Shown piece after piece: positions 52,547 through 62,251 of a DNA stretch of 64,000 nt. The position numbers were made by a program, and so were the translations under genes. This DNA comes from an uncultured Cuneatibacter sp. (lineage in GTDB: Bacteria; Bacillota; Clostridia; Lachnospirales; Lachnospiraceae). How positions within the stretch are numbered: position 1 is the first letter of the stretch; the number at the start of each line of letters is the position of its first letter. The DNA lies in assembly GCA_934234215.1 (NCBI GenBank), contig CAKQHB010000001.1:124001-188000 (forward strand), read 5' to 3'. Under the pieces are notes generated by a model. It saw only the letters and a list, made by a program, of their open reading frames with translations, searched no databases and had not been told where the DNA came from.

Positions 52547-53908
52547 TTATTTTTTCTGATCTGTCACGATGACACCATGTCGCTCCCATGCGCCGCTGCG
52601 ATAGTAAATGAACATCACCAGCGAACACAACAGCCACCCAAACGGATAGCCCAGCGCTGTGAGCACAAACGACTCCGTCAGTTTTGACAGAATAAACAGA
52701 TAGATCTGACGGCACACGATAAAGCAGCCCATCATAATCAGGGTCGGAATCTTCGTATCTCCGGTACCGCGCATCGTACCTGCCAAAATCTGATTCACAC
52801 AGCAAAGCAGATAGAACGGCGATAAGATCCGAATAAAGATGGCTCCATAATACAACACCTTTGGTGTAGAGTCAAATAGGGAAATCAACTGCGGTGCAAA
52901 CAGCATCAACGGAATCAGTAAGAGAAACGTACTGCCGATAGACAGCACCATGGACTTTCTCGTACCCTCCCGCACACGATCCATCTTTCCTGCACCTTTG
53001 TTCTGTCCGGCAAATGTCGTATTCGCCAGCGCCAGGCTCTGCATCGGCAGCAGGCACAGCTGGTCAAGCTTGCTGTAGGAAGACCATCCCGCCATACATG
53101 CGGAACCAAAATGGTTGATATACGACTGCACGAATACATTCGAAAATGCTGTAATACCCTGCTGGATTGCCGTCGGCATACCAATTCGAATGACACTGCT
53201 GAGGATGACCGGATTCAGCTGCAGTTCATGCCAGTGCAGCTGATATGGACCATCGCTGCGCATCAATGTATACAAAACAAGCATTGCGGAAAGCGCCTGT
53301 GAGATTGCAGTCGCCCAGGCAACACCGGCAACTCCCATGTGAAAGCATAAAACAAACACCAGATCCAGCACAATATTTGTCACCGCACTGAAAATCAAAA
53401 AATACAGCGGACGCTTCGAGTCTCCCACTGCCCGCAAAATACCGGAACCCATGTTGTAGATCATGACTCCGGCAACGCCCCAGAAATAAATCGTCAGGTA
53501 CGTCTTGGACTCATTCCACACATCGTCCGGCGTATTCATGATCCGCAGCATCAGCGGAACCGCCGCCACACCGATGATCGTAAATACCACACTCAGGATC
53601 AACGTCAATGCAACTGTCGTATGGACTGCATCGTGCACAGATTCGTGATCCTTCGCTCCGTAATATTGTGAAATGACAACACCGGCACCCGTGGAAAGTC
53701 CCATAAAAAATCCCACGATCGTATTGATGACGCTGCCGGTCGTTCCAACAGCCGCCAGCGCCTCCGTACCAACTGCATTGCCGACTACGACACTGTCCAC
53801 TGTATTATACAACTGCTGAAAAACATTTCCCAAAAGTAGCGGCAGGGAAAACAAAATCAAATGTTTCCACGTGCTGCCCTGGGTCATATCTGTATCTCTT
53901 CTCCCCAT
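52547..53908 (-). CDS. MATE-family efflux transporter
   Basis: A 453-residue protein with about 12 hydrophobic segments. The N-terminal SLPLLLGNVFQQLYNTVDSVVVGNAVG and the second-half repeat IGMPTAIQQGITAFSNVFVQSY are typical of the DinF/NorM-like MATE branch of Firmicutes, which exports cationic drugs against Na+ or H+. The start at 53908 has GGAGAG; the open frame further upstream lies in the RluA gene and is not used. Confidence 0.92.
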   Translation of the reverse strand: MGRRDTDMTQGSTWKHLILFSLPLLLGNVFQQLYNTVDSVVVGNAVGTEALAAVGTTGSVINTIVGFFMGLSTGAGVVISQYYGAKDHESVHDAVHTTVALTLILSVVFTIIGVAAVPLMLRIMNTPDDVWNESKTYLTIYFWGVAGVMIYNMGSGILRAVGDSKRPLYFLIFSAVTNIVLDLVFVLCFHMGVAGVAWATAISQALSAMLVLYTLMRSDGPYQLHWHELQLNPVILSSVIRIGMPTAIQQGITAFSNVFVQSYINHFGSACMAGWSSYSKLDQLCLLPMQSLALANTTFAGQNKGAGKMDRVREGTRKSMVLSIGSTFLLLIPLMLFAPQLISLFDSTPKVLYYGAIFIRILSPFYLLCCVNQILAGTMRGTGDTKIPTLIMMGCFIVCRQIYLFILSKLTESFVLTALGYPFGWLLCSLVMFIYYRSGAWERHGVIVTDQKK

Positions 53909-53939
53909 TGTACTCTCCATTCTTTTTTGTGTACCGATC

Positions 53940-54677
53940 CTACCTCTGATTCCAGCAAAAACACATCTGCTTTCCGGTCTTCGGATGTCGGATCTCCAGC
54001 TGCCAGCTGCAAAGCTCCAATTGCGGCTGCACTTCCCCGGAATCCGTGCCTCCATAACGCCGGTCTCCCACGAGCGGTGTCCCCATATGCGCCATCTGCA
54101 CGCGGATCTGATGGTGTCTGCCCGTCAGGAGCCGCACCCGCACGAGAGACTGTCCCGGCTCCACGCTCCACCCAAGCGCCGCCGTCACCTGCTCCGCTTC
54201 CTCGGAATCCCGCTTCACCACACGATATTCCAGCTTTGCTTCTTTTGCATCGTTTCGTCTCGGATCATCTTCCTCAATTACATAAGATGTGTTCGGCTCC
54301 CGGTCAAAATACAACAGATTTTCCAACGTTCCCTCTGCCTCTTTCGGACAGCCCTGTACGATCGCGTAATACACTTTTCCTGCCATCTTTGTCCGGAACT
54401 GCTCCGACAGTGCACCGGCAGCTTCTTTCGTCTTTGCATAAACCATCACACCGCTCACCGGCTTGTCCAGCCGGTGAATCACCGCGATATACGGCTCTCC
54501 CCGCAGCGGTTTGCCTTGCTTTCGCGCCTGCTCCGCCACATACTTCTTCAACAGACTGACCATATCCATCCCAAACCCACGACTGCTCTGCGCATCCACG
54601 CCGGACGGCTTGCGCACGATCAGCAGGTCGGAATCCTCGTAGATCACATCTGCTTTTTTCTTATTTTGAAAACTCAT
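53940..54677 (-). CDS. RluA-family pseudouridine synthase
   Basis: 245 residues. The catalytic block IAVIHRLDKPVSGVMVYAKT contains the Asp of all RluA synthases; LLTGRHHQIRVQMAHMGTPLVGD is the second conserved block. The N-terminal S4 domain is missing, as in the shorter RluA/RluC-like forms. The target uridine (rRNA or tRNA) cannot be predicted. It precedes the MATE gene by 31 bases. Confidence 0.92.
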   Translation of the reverse strand: MSFQNKKKADVIYEDSDLLIVRKPSGVDAQSSRGFGMDMVSLLKKYVAEQARKQGKPLRGEPYIAVIHRLDKPVSGVMVYAKTKEAAGALSEQFRTKMAGKVYYAIVQGCPKEAEGTLENLLYFDREPNTSYVIEEDDPRRNDAKEAKLEYRVVKRDSEEAEQVTAALGWSVEPGQSLVRVRLLTGRHHQIRVQMAHMGTPLVGDRRYGGTDSGEVQPQLELCSWQLEIRHPKTGKQMCFCWNQR

Positions 54678-54787
54678 AATGTTCCTTCCTCATGGAAATA
54701 TGTTGCGCAACGCGTATAAGCGGACATTCGGAATCCGCGATTTCATTGTACTAAATTTCGAACAATGCGTAAAGCAGTTATTCCGAT

Positions 54788-54816
54788 TTTACAGGGGTGC
54801 GATTTTACGCTATAAT
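54788..54816 (+). promoter_or_regulatory. Promoter of the yitT-GNAT operon
   Basis: TTTACA (54788-54793), 17-base spacer, TATAAT (54811-54816), about 40 bases before the start at 54859. Confidence 0.7.
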
Positions 54817-54858
54817 CAGGTTAAAATTGTAGTGTATTCCAAACACAGGAGGTCGCTT

Positions 54859-55713
54859 ATGAAAAAATCGGTTGATGTCCCTTCCCTGCTCAAAGACACT
54901 CTGATCCTGACAGTGGCAGTTGCAATCATCGCGGCGGCAGTATTTTTCTTTCTTGTGCCGAGCCATGCGTCTGTCAGCAGTATTTCCGGTCTCGGTATCA
55001 TCCTCGTGAATTTTATTCCGCTGCCATTGTCTGCGATCACGATGATCCTCAATGTCCTATTGCTCATCATCGGCTTTTTCACCTGCGGAAAAGAATTTGG
55101 AGCGAAGACCGTCTATACCAGCATTCTGCTGCCACTGTTTCTGGCACTGTTTGAAAAGATTTTTCCGACGTACACTTCTCTCACCGGCAGTCAGGAGCTG
55201 GATGTTCTGTGTTACATCCTCGTTGTCAGCATCGGACTGAGCATTCTGTTTAATCGCAATGCCTCTTCCGGCGGTTTGGACATCGTGGCAAAGATCCTGA
55301 ATAAATATCTGCATATGGATCTCGGCAAGGCAATGTCCCTCGCCGGGATGTGCATTGCACTGTCAGCAGCTCTTGTTTATGATTCCAAGACTGTCGTTCT
55401 CAGTATCCTCGGCACATATTTTAACGGGCTTATCGTTGATCACTTTATTTTCAATCACAATATCAAGCGCCGCGTCTGCATCATCACAAAAAAAGAAGAA
55501 GAATTGCGGAAATTTATTCTGCATGATCTGCATAGTGGTGCAACCATTTACGAATCCATCGGCGCCTACAACATGGAAAAGCGAAATGAGATTATCACGA
55601 TTGTAGACAAATCCGAGTATCAGCGCCTGATGGCATTTATCAATCAGGAAGACCCGCAGGCATTTATCACCGTTTATACGGTGTCGGATATCCGGTATCA
55701 GCCGAAGGTTTAA
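54859..55713 (+). CDS. YitT-family membrane protein with DUF2179 domain
   Basis: 284 residues. Five hydrophobic segments (for example LTVAVAIIAAAVFFFLVP and MILNVLLLIIGFF), the family motif NASSGGLDIVAKIL, and a C-terminal cytosolic DUF2179 domain (YESIGAYNMEKRNEIITIVD). YitT proteins are widespread in Firmicutes and of unknown function. The start at 54859 has AGGAGG. The GNAT gene follows 30 bases later. Confidence 0.9.
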   Translation: MKKSVDVPSLLKDTLILTVAVAIIAAAVFFFLVPSHASVSSISGLGIILVNFIPLPLSAITMILNVLLLIIGFFTCGKEFGAKTVYTSILLPLFLALFEKIFPTYTSLTGSQELDVLCYILVVSIGLSILFNRNASSGGLDIVAKILNKYLHMDLGKAMSLAGMCIALSAALVYDSKTVVLSILGTYFNGLIVDHFIFNHNIKRRVCIITKKEEELRKFILHDLHSGATIYESIGAYNMEKRNEIITIVDKSEYQRLMAFINQEDPQAFITVYTVSDIRYQPKV

Positions 55714-55743
55714 ATTTACGATTGAACAGGAGGAAGCTCTCTC

Positions 55744-56283
55744 ATGGAACACTTAAAAGCATCTTTTCCGATCCATACCGATCGTCTGCTTATCCGATTT
55801 GTCGAGGCAGGCGATTGGAAAGACATTCAGCAAATCTGGAAGGATTTTGCCGCATCTCCCTATGTACAGTATGACATGCCACACAACACGGACGAAGAAG
55901 ATGTTCGCCCCCGCATCGCACGTTGGGCTGCTGTCAATACCAGTGAAAATCTCGACCATCTGTTTTTCGCTGTCTGCCTGAAGGATACCGTCATCGGATA
56001 TGCTGCTTTCAACAAGCGGGAGCTTGGCTATGAACTTGGCTACGCATTCTCCGCTGCCGGACAGGGAAAAAGCTACGCCAGAGAAAGCATCTCCGCAATC
56101 CTCCGTCATCTGGGACAACACGGCATCACCGAGCTTTCTGTACGCACGGCGATAAATAACACACCGTCCATTCGACTGATATCTGCGCTGGGATTTCAGC
56201 AGATCGGAACGGAGCAAGTGTCATTTTACAAAGATGAAAAGGGAGAAGATATCTACTTTGAAGGTGGAATCTTTCAGAGATGA
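55744..56283 (+). CDS. GNAT-family N-acetyltransferase (RimJ/RimL-like)
   Basis: 179 residues with RimJ/RimL-type features: TDRLLIRFVEAGDWKDIQQIW at the N-terminus, ELGYELGYAFSAAGQGKSYARE (acetyl-CoA loop) and NNTPSIRLISALGFQQIGTE. It acetylates protein N-termini, antibiotics or small amines; substrate unknown. The binding site is AGGAGG. A strong hairpin follows at 56287-56319. Confidence 0.88.
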   Translation: MEHLKASFPIHTDRLLIRFVEAGDWKDIQQIWKDFAASPYVQYDMPHNTDEEDVRPRIARWAAVNTSENLDHLFFAVCLKDTVIGYAAFNKRELGYELGYAFSAAGQGKSYARESISAILRHLGQHGITELSVRTAINNTPSIRLISALGFQQIGTEQVSFYKDEKGEDIYFEGGIFQR

Positions 56284-56286
56284 GCA

Positions 56287-56319
56287 AGAGCCTGCGAGTC
56301 GAGATGACTCGCAGGCTCT
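56287..56319. terminator. Hairpin between convergent genes
   Basis: AGAGCCTGCGAGTC and its exact complement form a 14-bp stem around GAGAT. The T-run is poor (CTATTC), but position between the convergent GNAT and PFK genes suits a terminator. Confidence 0.65.
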
Positions 56320-56349
56320 CTATTCGTATAGCATCCTAAGATACTATTT

Positions 56350-57591
56350 TTATACTTCTGTCTTATGCAGATAAATATGATGCGGCAGTCCCTCGACGTA
56401 GATCGGAGTCAGCTCTGCCTGAATCAGCGGCATCGCATATGCGATGAATTCTTTCGTCATGTCAGTGTGTGTCTCGTTGATCCACTCCATCGGCACTTTC
56501 TTTTCCAGATTCGCGATCTGGCTGATCGGGAACAGCTCGGTCGTACACTGATACGGTGCGTTGGAAATACGCTTCAGCGCTACCATCTCGCCGGTGTGTC
56601 CCTCAAATGCAGCCTTCGCTGCGGCACCGCCAACCTGATATGCCTCGGTGATATCGGTACGGCTTGTCAGATGTCCGGCGCAACGCTGCAGAGTGGACAG
56701 TTCGATGCTTCTCGCCTTTACGTTCAATGCGCGGGCTGCAACATTTGCCAGATAGCGGGCTGTACCGGTCAGGGATTTATGTCCGAATGCATCCACTGCA
56801 TGTACATCATCTGCCAGCTCACAGACATAGCGGCCATCCTCCAGCTTCACACCTTCGGAAACAGCAACAACGATGCTCATCTTCTTCTCCATCATGCCGC
56901 GCAGCTTCTCAATGAAACGGTCTACGTTAAACGGAACCTCCGGCAGACAGATCATGTCAACACCTTCGCAGTCCTCTGCACGTGCCAACGCTGCGGCTGC
57001 GGTCAGCCATCCTGCGTTACGTCCCATAATCTCCACGATTGTCAGGGAAGGGATTCCGTATACGCCTGCGTCGCGGATAATCTCTTTCATCACAACGCCG
57101 ATGTACTTTGCTGCGCTGCCGTAACCCGGTGTGTGGTCAGTCATCATCAGATCGTTGTCGATGGTCTTCGGAACACCCATAAAGCGGATGTCGCTGCCAA
57201 CGTGACGCCCATAGTCGGCAAGCTTTCCGATGGTGTCCATACTGTCATTACCACCGATGTAGAAGAAGTAGCCAATATCCAACTCACTCAGAATCTCGAA
57301 TAACTTCTCATACACCTTCACGCCCTCTTCGTCCCGCCAATCCGGCAGCTTATAACGGCAGCTGCCAAGAAAGCTGGACGGTGTGCGCTTCAACAGCTCG
57401 ATGTCGAGTGCACCGTGCAAATACTCGCCCATGTCGATGTACTGTTTCTGCAGAAGTCCCTGCACACCATTCTTCATGCCGTACACGTGCTCGGCGCCTC
57501 TGCGACTGGCAGATTCATAGACACCTGCCAAGCTGGAATTGATCACGGATGTCGGTCCTCCGGACTGACCTACGATTGCATTTTTACCCAT
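56350..57591 (-). CDS. 6-phosphofructokinase, pyrophosphate-type
   Basis: 413 residues of the group-II/III PFK family that interconvert fructose 6-phosphate and fructose 1,6-bisphosphate. The N-terminal VGQSGGPTSVINSS, YIGGNDSMDT (113-120) and PKTIDNDLMMTDHTPGYGSA (141-160) are present. Asp in GGNDS and Lys in PKTIDND replace the glycines of ATP-PFKs, which marks pyrophosphate as donor. The start at 57591 follows GGGAGG. Divergent from the GltD-like gene. Confidence 0.92.
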   Translation of the reverse strand: MGKNAIVGQSGGPTSVINSSLAGVYESASRRGAEHVYGMKNGVQGLLQKQYIDMGEYLHGALDIELLKRTPSSFLGSCRYKLPDWRDEEGVKVYEKLFEILSELDIGYFFYIGGNDSMDTIGKLADYGRHVGSDIRFMGVPKTIDNDLMMTDHTPGYGSAAKYIGVVMKEIIRDAGVYGIPSLTIVEIMGRNAGWLTAAAALARAEDCEGVDMICLPEVPFNVDRFIEKLRGMMEKKMSIVVAVSEGVKLEDGRYVCELADDVHAVDAFGHKSLTGTARYLANVAARALNVKARSIELSTLQRCAGHLTSRTDITEAYQVGGAAAKAAFEGHTGEMVALKRISNAPYQCTTELFPISQIANLEKKVPMEWINETHTDMTKEFIAYAMPLIQAELTPIYVEGLPHHIYLHKTEV

Positions 57592-57638
57592 GACTGTTCC
57601 TCCCTAAAATATTTAATTAGTCTGACTTTATTTTCTCC

Positions 57639-57667
57639 AGTATATCATTCTTTTTCCATAGATACAA
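57639..57667 (-). promoter_or_regulatory. Promoter of the PFK gene
   Basis: Minus-strand TTGTAT (57667-57662), 17-base spacer, TATACT (57644-57639), about 45 bases upstream of the start. Confidence 0.6.
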
Positions 57668-57802
57668 CCAGTTTTCCGAGATTTTCCATGTGAAAAAAGT
57701 AACGTAAAAACTTTAATGTAAGTGCTTTCATTTCTGAAATTTCCGTGTTACAATACAGAAAAATGTATCCGTAAATTTTCATCCGGAATAGGAGGTTTTT
57801 CC

Positions 57803-59074
57803 ATGGCATTACATGTAATGGACGAGGCAAATCAGTGTCTCCAGTGCAAGAAGCCCCGCTGTCAGGAGGGGTGTCCGATCCACACCAATATTCCCGAGGT
57901 TATCCGTCTGCTCAAGGAGGGACAGCTGGACGAAGCTGGCTGGATGCTTTTTGAGAACAACCCGCTCACGACTGTCTGCAGCCTGATCTGCAATCATGAG
58001 AATCAGTGCGAGGGACATTGCGTCCGCGGCATCAAAGGCTCTCCCGTTCACTTTTCCGTCATTGAGAACTATGTTTCTTCCACTTACGCTTCTCAAATGA
58101 CAAAAGGTCCCGCTCCGAAGAACGGCATGCGCGTTGCCATCATCGGTGCCGGTCCTGCCGGACTGACCATCGCAGTCATTCTTGCCCGCTATGGTTATGA
58201 CGTTACGATCTTCGATACCCATGATAAGATCGGCGGTGTCCTGCGCTACGGTATTCCGGAGTTCCGTCTGCCGAAGTCCGTTCTGGACGATTTTGAGTAT
58301 CGTCATCTTCGCATGAAGGATATCAAGGTTCGTCCGAATATCGACATCGGTAAGGCGCTGCAGATTGACGATCTGTTCCGAGATGGTTATAAGTCGATCT
58401 TCATCGGAACCGGTGTCTGGAGACCGAACGCCCTGCACATCCGCGGCGAGAGTCTTGGCAATGTCCATTTTGCCATCAACTACCTGTCGAACCCCGATGT
58501 ATATCATCTGGGCGACCATGTCATCATCATCGGTGCCGGTAATGCCGCAATGGACGTTGCCCGTACTGCGATGCGTCATGGCGCACATCATATCACCTGC
58601 TTCTCCCTCACAAAAAAGGTCACTGCCAGCGATTATGAAGTCAGCTACGCAAAATTAGAGGGAATCGAATTCCGTTATAATAAAAAACCGCTGGAAATCT
58701 TCGAGGATGGTGTGGTATTCTGTGATCTGGAGGAAGCCGAGGATGGCACTCTGACAGAGATTCCCGGAACAGAAGTCAAGTATCCGGCAGACAGCACGAT
58801 CATTTCCATCAGCCAGGGCCCTTGCACGACGATCACCGACAGCACGACCGGTCTGCAGGTAAATCCCCGCGGTCTGTTTGTGACAAATGAAGTCGGTGAA
58901 ACCACCAGACCCGGTGTCTTCGCATCCGGCGATGCCGTAAAGGGCGCAAGAACCGTTGTTGAGGCAGTCGCATACAGCAAGAAGGTCGCAGAGGCGATGC
59001 ACGAATACATGCAGAGTCTGCCAGAGGATGACACCGTCAGCCCGTATGCAGACGTACCGTTTGCCAAGGACTGA
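57803..59074 (+). CDS. GltD-like NAD(P)H/FAD oxidoreductase
   Basis: 423 residues. N-terminal Fe-S domain with CLQCKKPRCQEGCPIHTNIP and CSLICNHENQCEGHC, an FAD motif IIGAGPAGLTIA, an NADPH motif IIGAGNAAMDVAR and the C-terminal GVFASGDAVKGARTVVEAVA. This is the small subunit of glutamate synthase type, but no large GltB is present, so it probably passes electrons from NADPH (or the reverse) to another partner. The start at 57803 has GGAGG nine bases upstream. The M18 peptidase gene follows after 49 bases. Confidence 0.9.
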   Translation: MALHVMDEANQCLQCKKPRCQEGCPIHTNIPEVIRLLKEGQLDEAGWMLFENNPLTTVCSLICNHENQCEGHCVRGIKGSPVHFSVIENYVSSTYASQMTKGPAPKNGMRVAIIGAGPAGLTIAVILARYGYDVTIFDTHDKIGGVLRYGIPEFRLPKSVLDDFEYRHLRMKDIKVRPNIDIGKALQIDDLFRDGYKSIFIGTGVWRPNALHIRGESLGNVHFAINYLSNPDVYHLGDHVIIIGAGNAAMDVARTAMRHGAHHITCFSLTKKVTASDYEVSYAKLEGIEFRYNKKPLEIFEDGVVFCDLEEAEDGTLTEIPGTEVKYPADSTIISISQGPCTTITDSTTGLQVNPRGLFVTNEVGETTRPGVFASGDAVKGARTVVEAVAYSKKVAEAMHEYMQSLPEDDTVSPYADVPFAKD

Positions 59075-59123
59075 TTTTCGGAATTTCTGTGACAAAAGTA
59101 GAAACGAAACGAGGTACATCACC

Positions 59124-60533
59124 ATGAGTGAAAAGAAAACCGCAAAGCAGTTACAGGAAGAACTGCTTTACACCCCTGCTTATTTTGCAGACAAGGACAG
59201 TGACCTGTCCGCTCAGGCAGCTGCATTTTGTGAAGGCTACAAGCAGTTTCTGGATGCAGGCAAGACTGAGCGCGAAGTCGCTGCAGAATGTGAAAAGATG
59301 CTGGTTGCTGCCGGTTATCAGGCATTTGATCCCACCCGCTATTATCAGCCCGGTGAGAAGGTATATCTGATTCATCGTCAGAAATGTGTCGTTGCAGCTA
59401 CCATCGGCAGCCGCAATGCCGAAGAAGGATTTCATCTGAATATTGCACATATTGATTCCCCTCGTCTGGATCTGCGCCCGACTCCGCTGTATGAAAAGAA
59501 TCATTTCAGCCTGTTCAAAACCCATTACTATGGCGGCATCCGCAAGTATCAATGGACCGCAATTCCGCTGGCTATCCACGGTGTTTTCTGCAAGACAAAC
59601 GGCGAGACCGTCACCGTTTCCATCGGTGAAGATCCGGCAGATCCGGTATTTTGCATCACCGACCTGCTGCCTCATCTGAGTGCAGATCAGAATCAGCGCA
59701 AGCTGGCTGACGGTGTTCGCGGCGAGGAACTGAACATCCTGATTGGCAGCGACAAGCTGGCTGATTTTGATGACGATGTAAAAGAAAGTGTAAAGCTAAA
59801 CACGCTGCTTCTGCTGAACCAGAAGTACGGTGTCACCGAAAAAGATTTTCTGACCGCAGAGCTGGAGATTGTTCCGGCATTTACTGCCCGCGATATTGGT
59901 TTTGACCGTTCCATGATCGGCGCTTATGGTCAGGACGACCGTGTCGATGCTTACACCGCTCTCATTGCGGAAATTGAAACAAAGGATCCTGCATTTACAA
60001 CCGTCTGCGTTCTGACCGACAAAGAAGAGACCGGCAGTGACGGCGTGACCGGTATGCAGAGCATGTATGCTTTCCATTTTCTGGAGCAGATCTGCACGAT
60101 GCAGGAAGCTGATCCGATCCGTGCTTTCCAGAACAGCAAGTGCCTGTCTGCAGATGTCAGCGCCGCTTACGATCCCACGTGGGACAGCGCGTTTGAGCCG
60201 ATGAACGGTACATACGCAGGTCGTGGTGTTGCGATCTTCAAGTACACTGGTTCCCGCGGCAAGGGCGGCACCAGCGATGCAAACGCAGAGCTGCTCGCTT
60301 ATGTCACCGGTCTGTGCGATGCCAACAACGTCTCCTGGCAGTGCGGCGAGCTGGGCAAGCTGGATCTGGGCGGCGGCGGAACGATCGCAAAATACGTTGC
60401 AAACCGCGGCATCGACACGCTGGATATCGGCGTTCCGGTACTGTCCATGCACTCTCCGTTTGAAGTGACACACAAGGTCGATGTGTACATGGCATACAAG
60501 ATCTTCTCTGCATTCAATAACGCTGAGAAATAA
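59124..60533 (+). CDS. M18-family zinc aminopeptidase
   Basis: 469 residues. Zinc and catalytic residues are in LNIAHIDSPRLDLRP, YGQDDRVDAYTAL (bridging Asp), TDKEETGSDGVTG (Glu pair) and VLSMHSPFEVTHK (C-terminal His). M18 enzymes form large cytosolic complexes that cut N-terminal, often acidic, residues. The start at 59124 has GAGG. Ends 23 bases before a strong terminator. Confidence 0.94.
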   Translation: MSEKKTAKQLQEELLYTPAYFADKDSDLSAQAAAFCEGYKQFLDAGKTEREVAAECEKMLVAAGYQAFDPTRYYQPGEKVYLIHRQKCVVAATIGSRNAEEGFHLNIAHIDSPRLDLRPTPLYEKNHFSLFKTHYYGGIRKYQWTAIPLAIHGVFCKTNGETVTVSIGEDPADPVFCITDLLPHLSADQNQRKLADGVRGEELNILIGSDKLADFDDDVKESVKLNTLLLLNQKYGVTEKDFLTAELEIVPAFTARDIGFDRSMIGAYGQDDRVDAYTALIAEIETKDPAFTTVCVLTDKEETGSDGVTGMQSMYAFHFLEQICTMQEADPIRAFQNSKCLSADVSAAYDPTWDSAFEPMNGTYAGRGVAIFKYTGSRGKGGTSDANAELLAYVTGLCDANNVSWQCGELGKLDLGGGGTIAKYVANRGIDTLDIGVPVLSMHSPFEVTHKVDVYMAYKIFSAFNNAEK

Positions 60534-60556
60534 TTTATTTTTTTCGAATGGTATAC

Positions 60557-60604
60557 AAAAGCCCGTGGTGTTACGCGAAAATCATCGCAGCACCACGGGT
60601 TTTC
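60557..60604. terminator. Bidirectional terminator
   Basis: CCCGTGGTG / CACCACGGG with a 20-base loop; TTTT on the plus side and AAAA before the stem, so it can end both the M18 gene and the convergent ABC-F gene. Confidence 0.85.
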
Positions 60605-60605
60605 T

Positions 60606-62159
60606 TCAAATCATGATTTGAGAATCCTTCAGCCCATCTTCCGTCAATTCATACACTTTGTCGCACACCTCCGCAATGTATTTTCGATCGTGGGAAATGC
60701 TGATGATCGCGCCGGGAAATTTCCGCAGCATGTTCCGCAGCACACCGCCCGATAGCGGAGAAAAATTTCGCGTCGGCTCATCCAGAATCAATACGTTCGC
60801 GCCGGATAAACTCATCTTTAATAACAGCACTTTTGCCCTCTGACCACCGGACAGTTCCCGCATCGGATGTTCCATCTCATCCGCCGTATATTTCAGCGAG
60901 CCAAGATACGTCCGAATCTTCCTTCGCATCTCTTTTTCCCCGGTCTCGTCAAGAAATTCCACCGGTGTCTGACTCAGATTCAGTTGTTCCTCATAATTTT
61001 GCGGCATATACTCCGCATGAAAATCTGTCCGCTCCAACAATTCTTCTGCAATCTTTTTCAGCAAGGTTGTCTTGCCCGCACCATTTGCTCCGACAATGCA
61101 GATTTTCTCCGAGCCGCGCACGCGCAGGAAAATATTTTTTGCCAGAACTCTTCCTTCTTCGCCCGGCGCCCGCAGCTCCTCTAACTGATACTCGATTACC
61201 GTCTTTCCGGCCGGAACTGCTGTATTGTTTTCACCTAATTTGAAAAAGATCGCTTCCTCCTGCTGCGGCATCTCTGTCATGTCCTCGTCTTCCCGCTCAA
61301 ACCGCTTCTGCATGGATTTCACGCTGTGCATCTTGTCTTTCAGATTCTTTGCGACTCCGGGCGCCTGTCTGGAAACACTCCGCAACCCGCTCTCCACGCT
61401 CTGATAAACGCGCTGGAACTTTTCATCCCGAATCTTCTTTTCCTTTCGATCGCTTACAGCTTTGCGTCGCTGGTTTTCAAAAACATTCAGGCGATTTTCC
61501 ACATACTCTCGATACGGCATCTTCGCCACCGTATATCGGCACTTTGTCTTGCGCATGATCTGCTCCAGATGAATCACCATATTTGCAGTGTTCTCAATCA
61601 AGGTCTCATCGTGGGAAATAAATAACACAATCCCTTTCCAGTCCAGAATCAGCCGCTCCAGCAATTCCAAAGTCGCAATATCAATATCATTCGATGGCTC
61701 ATCCAAGAGAAGTGCCGTCGGTTCTTCCATCAAAAGCCGCAGCAACTGTACCTTCACTTTTTCGCCACCGGATAAGGTCCCCATTTTCTGATCCGCATAA
61801 AAGAAGTCTTCTCTCACTCCAAATTGCTTCGCAAATGCTGCCAGCTCCCGCGGTGTCTGATTCCAAAAGCACTCTTTTTCGGAAAAGAACTCATAAACGG
61901 TCTTTTCCCGTTCTTCTTTCGGAAGCTCCTGCGGCAAATATCCCAGCCGCTCTTTCCCAAGAATCCGGATTCCCTGCGCCTCGATATACTCTTCCACCAA
62001 CTCCGGATCATAAATCCATTTCAGCAGTGTAGACTTTCCATTGCCCTCCTCCCCGATGATCACTGCCTTATCACCGGCATTTAACGTCAGCTGAAAATTC
62101 TCCAGAATCACCCGAAGGTCCTTTTTATGTGTCATTGTAAGATCACGAATCTGTAACAT
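60606..62159 (-). CDS. ABC-F family ATPase (Lsa/Vga-like, putative ribosome protection)
   Basis: 517 residues, two ATPase domains and no membrane segment. Walker A sites GEEGNGKST and GANGAGKTT, signatures LSGGEKVKVQLL and LSGGQRAKVLLL, Walker B sites ALLLDEPSNDIDI and LILDEPTRNFSPLS. The last variant occurs in Lsa/Vga-type antibiotic-resistance ABC-F proteins, which displace drugs from the ribosome. The start at 62159 has GGAGG. The long leader with an attenuator hairpin (62206-62251) supports a drug-induced gene; resistance itself is inferred. Confidence 0.88.
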   Translation of the reverse strand: MLQIRDLTMTHKKDLRVILENFQLTLNAGDKAVIIGEEGNGKSTLLKWIYDPELVEEYIEAQGIRILGKERLGYLPQELPKEEREKTVYEFFSEKECFWNQTPRELAAFAKQFGVREDFFYADQKMGTLSGGEKVKVQLLRLLMEEPTALLLDEPSNDIDIATLELLERLILDWKGIVLFISHDETLIENTANMVIHLEQIMRKTKCRYTVAKMPYREYVENRLNVFENQRRKAVSDRKEKKIRDEKFQRVYQSVESGLRSVSRQAPGVAKNLKDKMHSVKSMQKRFEREDEDMTEMPQQEEAIFFKLGENNTAVPAGKTVIEYQLEELRAPGEEGRVLAKNIFLRVRGSEKICIVGANGAGKTTLLKKIAEELLERTDFHAEYMPQNYEEQLNLSQTPVEFLDETGEKEMRRKIRTYLGSLKYTADEMEHPMRELSGGQRAKVLLLKMSLSGANVLILDEPTRNFSPLSGGVLRNMLRKFPGAIISISHDRKYIAEVCDKVYELTEDGLKDSQIMI

Positions 62160-62205
62160 ACTTTCCTCCATTTCTACTGCTCCAAACAGAAGCCCACAAA
62201 GCAAA

Positions 62206-62251
62206 AATCTGCTCCGCATATGCAGTTTCATTTGCATACACAGAGCAGATT
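62206..62251 (-). promoter_or_regulatory. Attenuator-like hairpin in the ABC-F leader
   Basis: AATCTGCTC (62206-62214) pairs with GAGCAGATT (62243-62251); inside, TATGCA pairs with TGCATA. On the minus strand the stem is followed by T-rich sequence (TTTTTGCTTT). It lies between the promoter (62504-62532) and the ABC-F start (62159). Confidence 0.65.
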
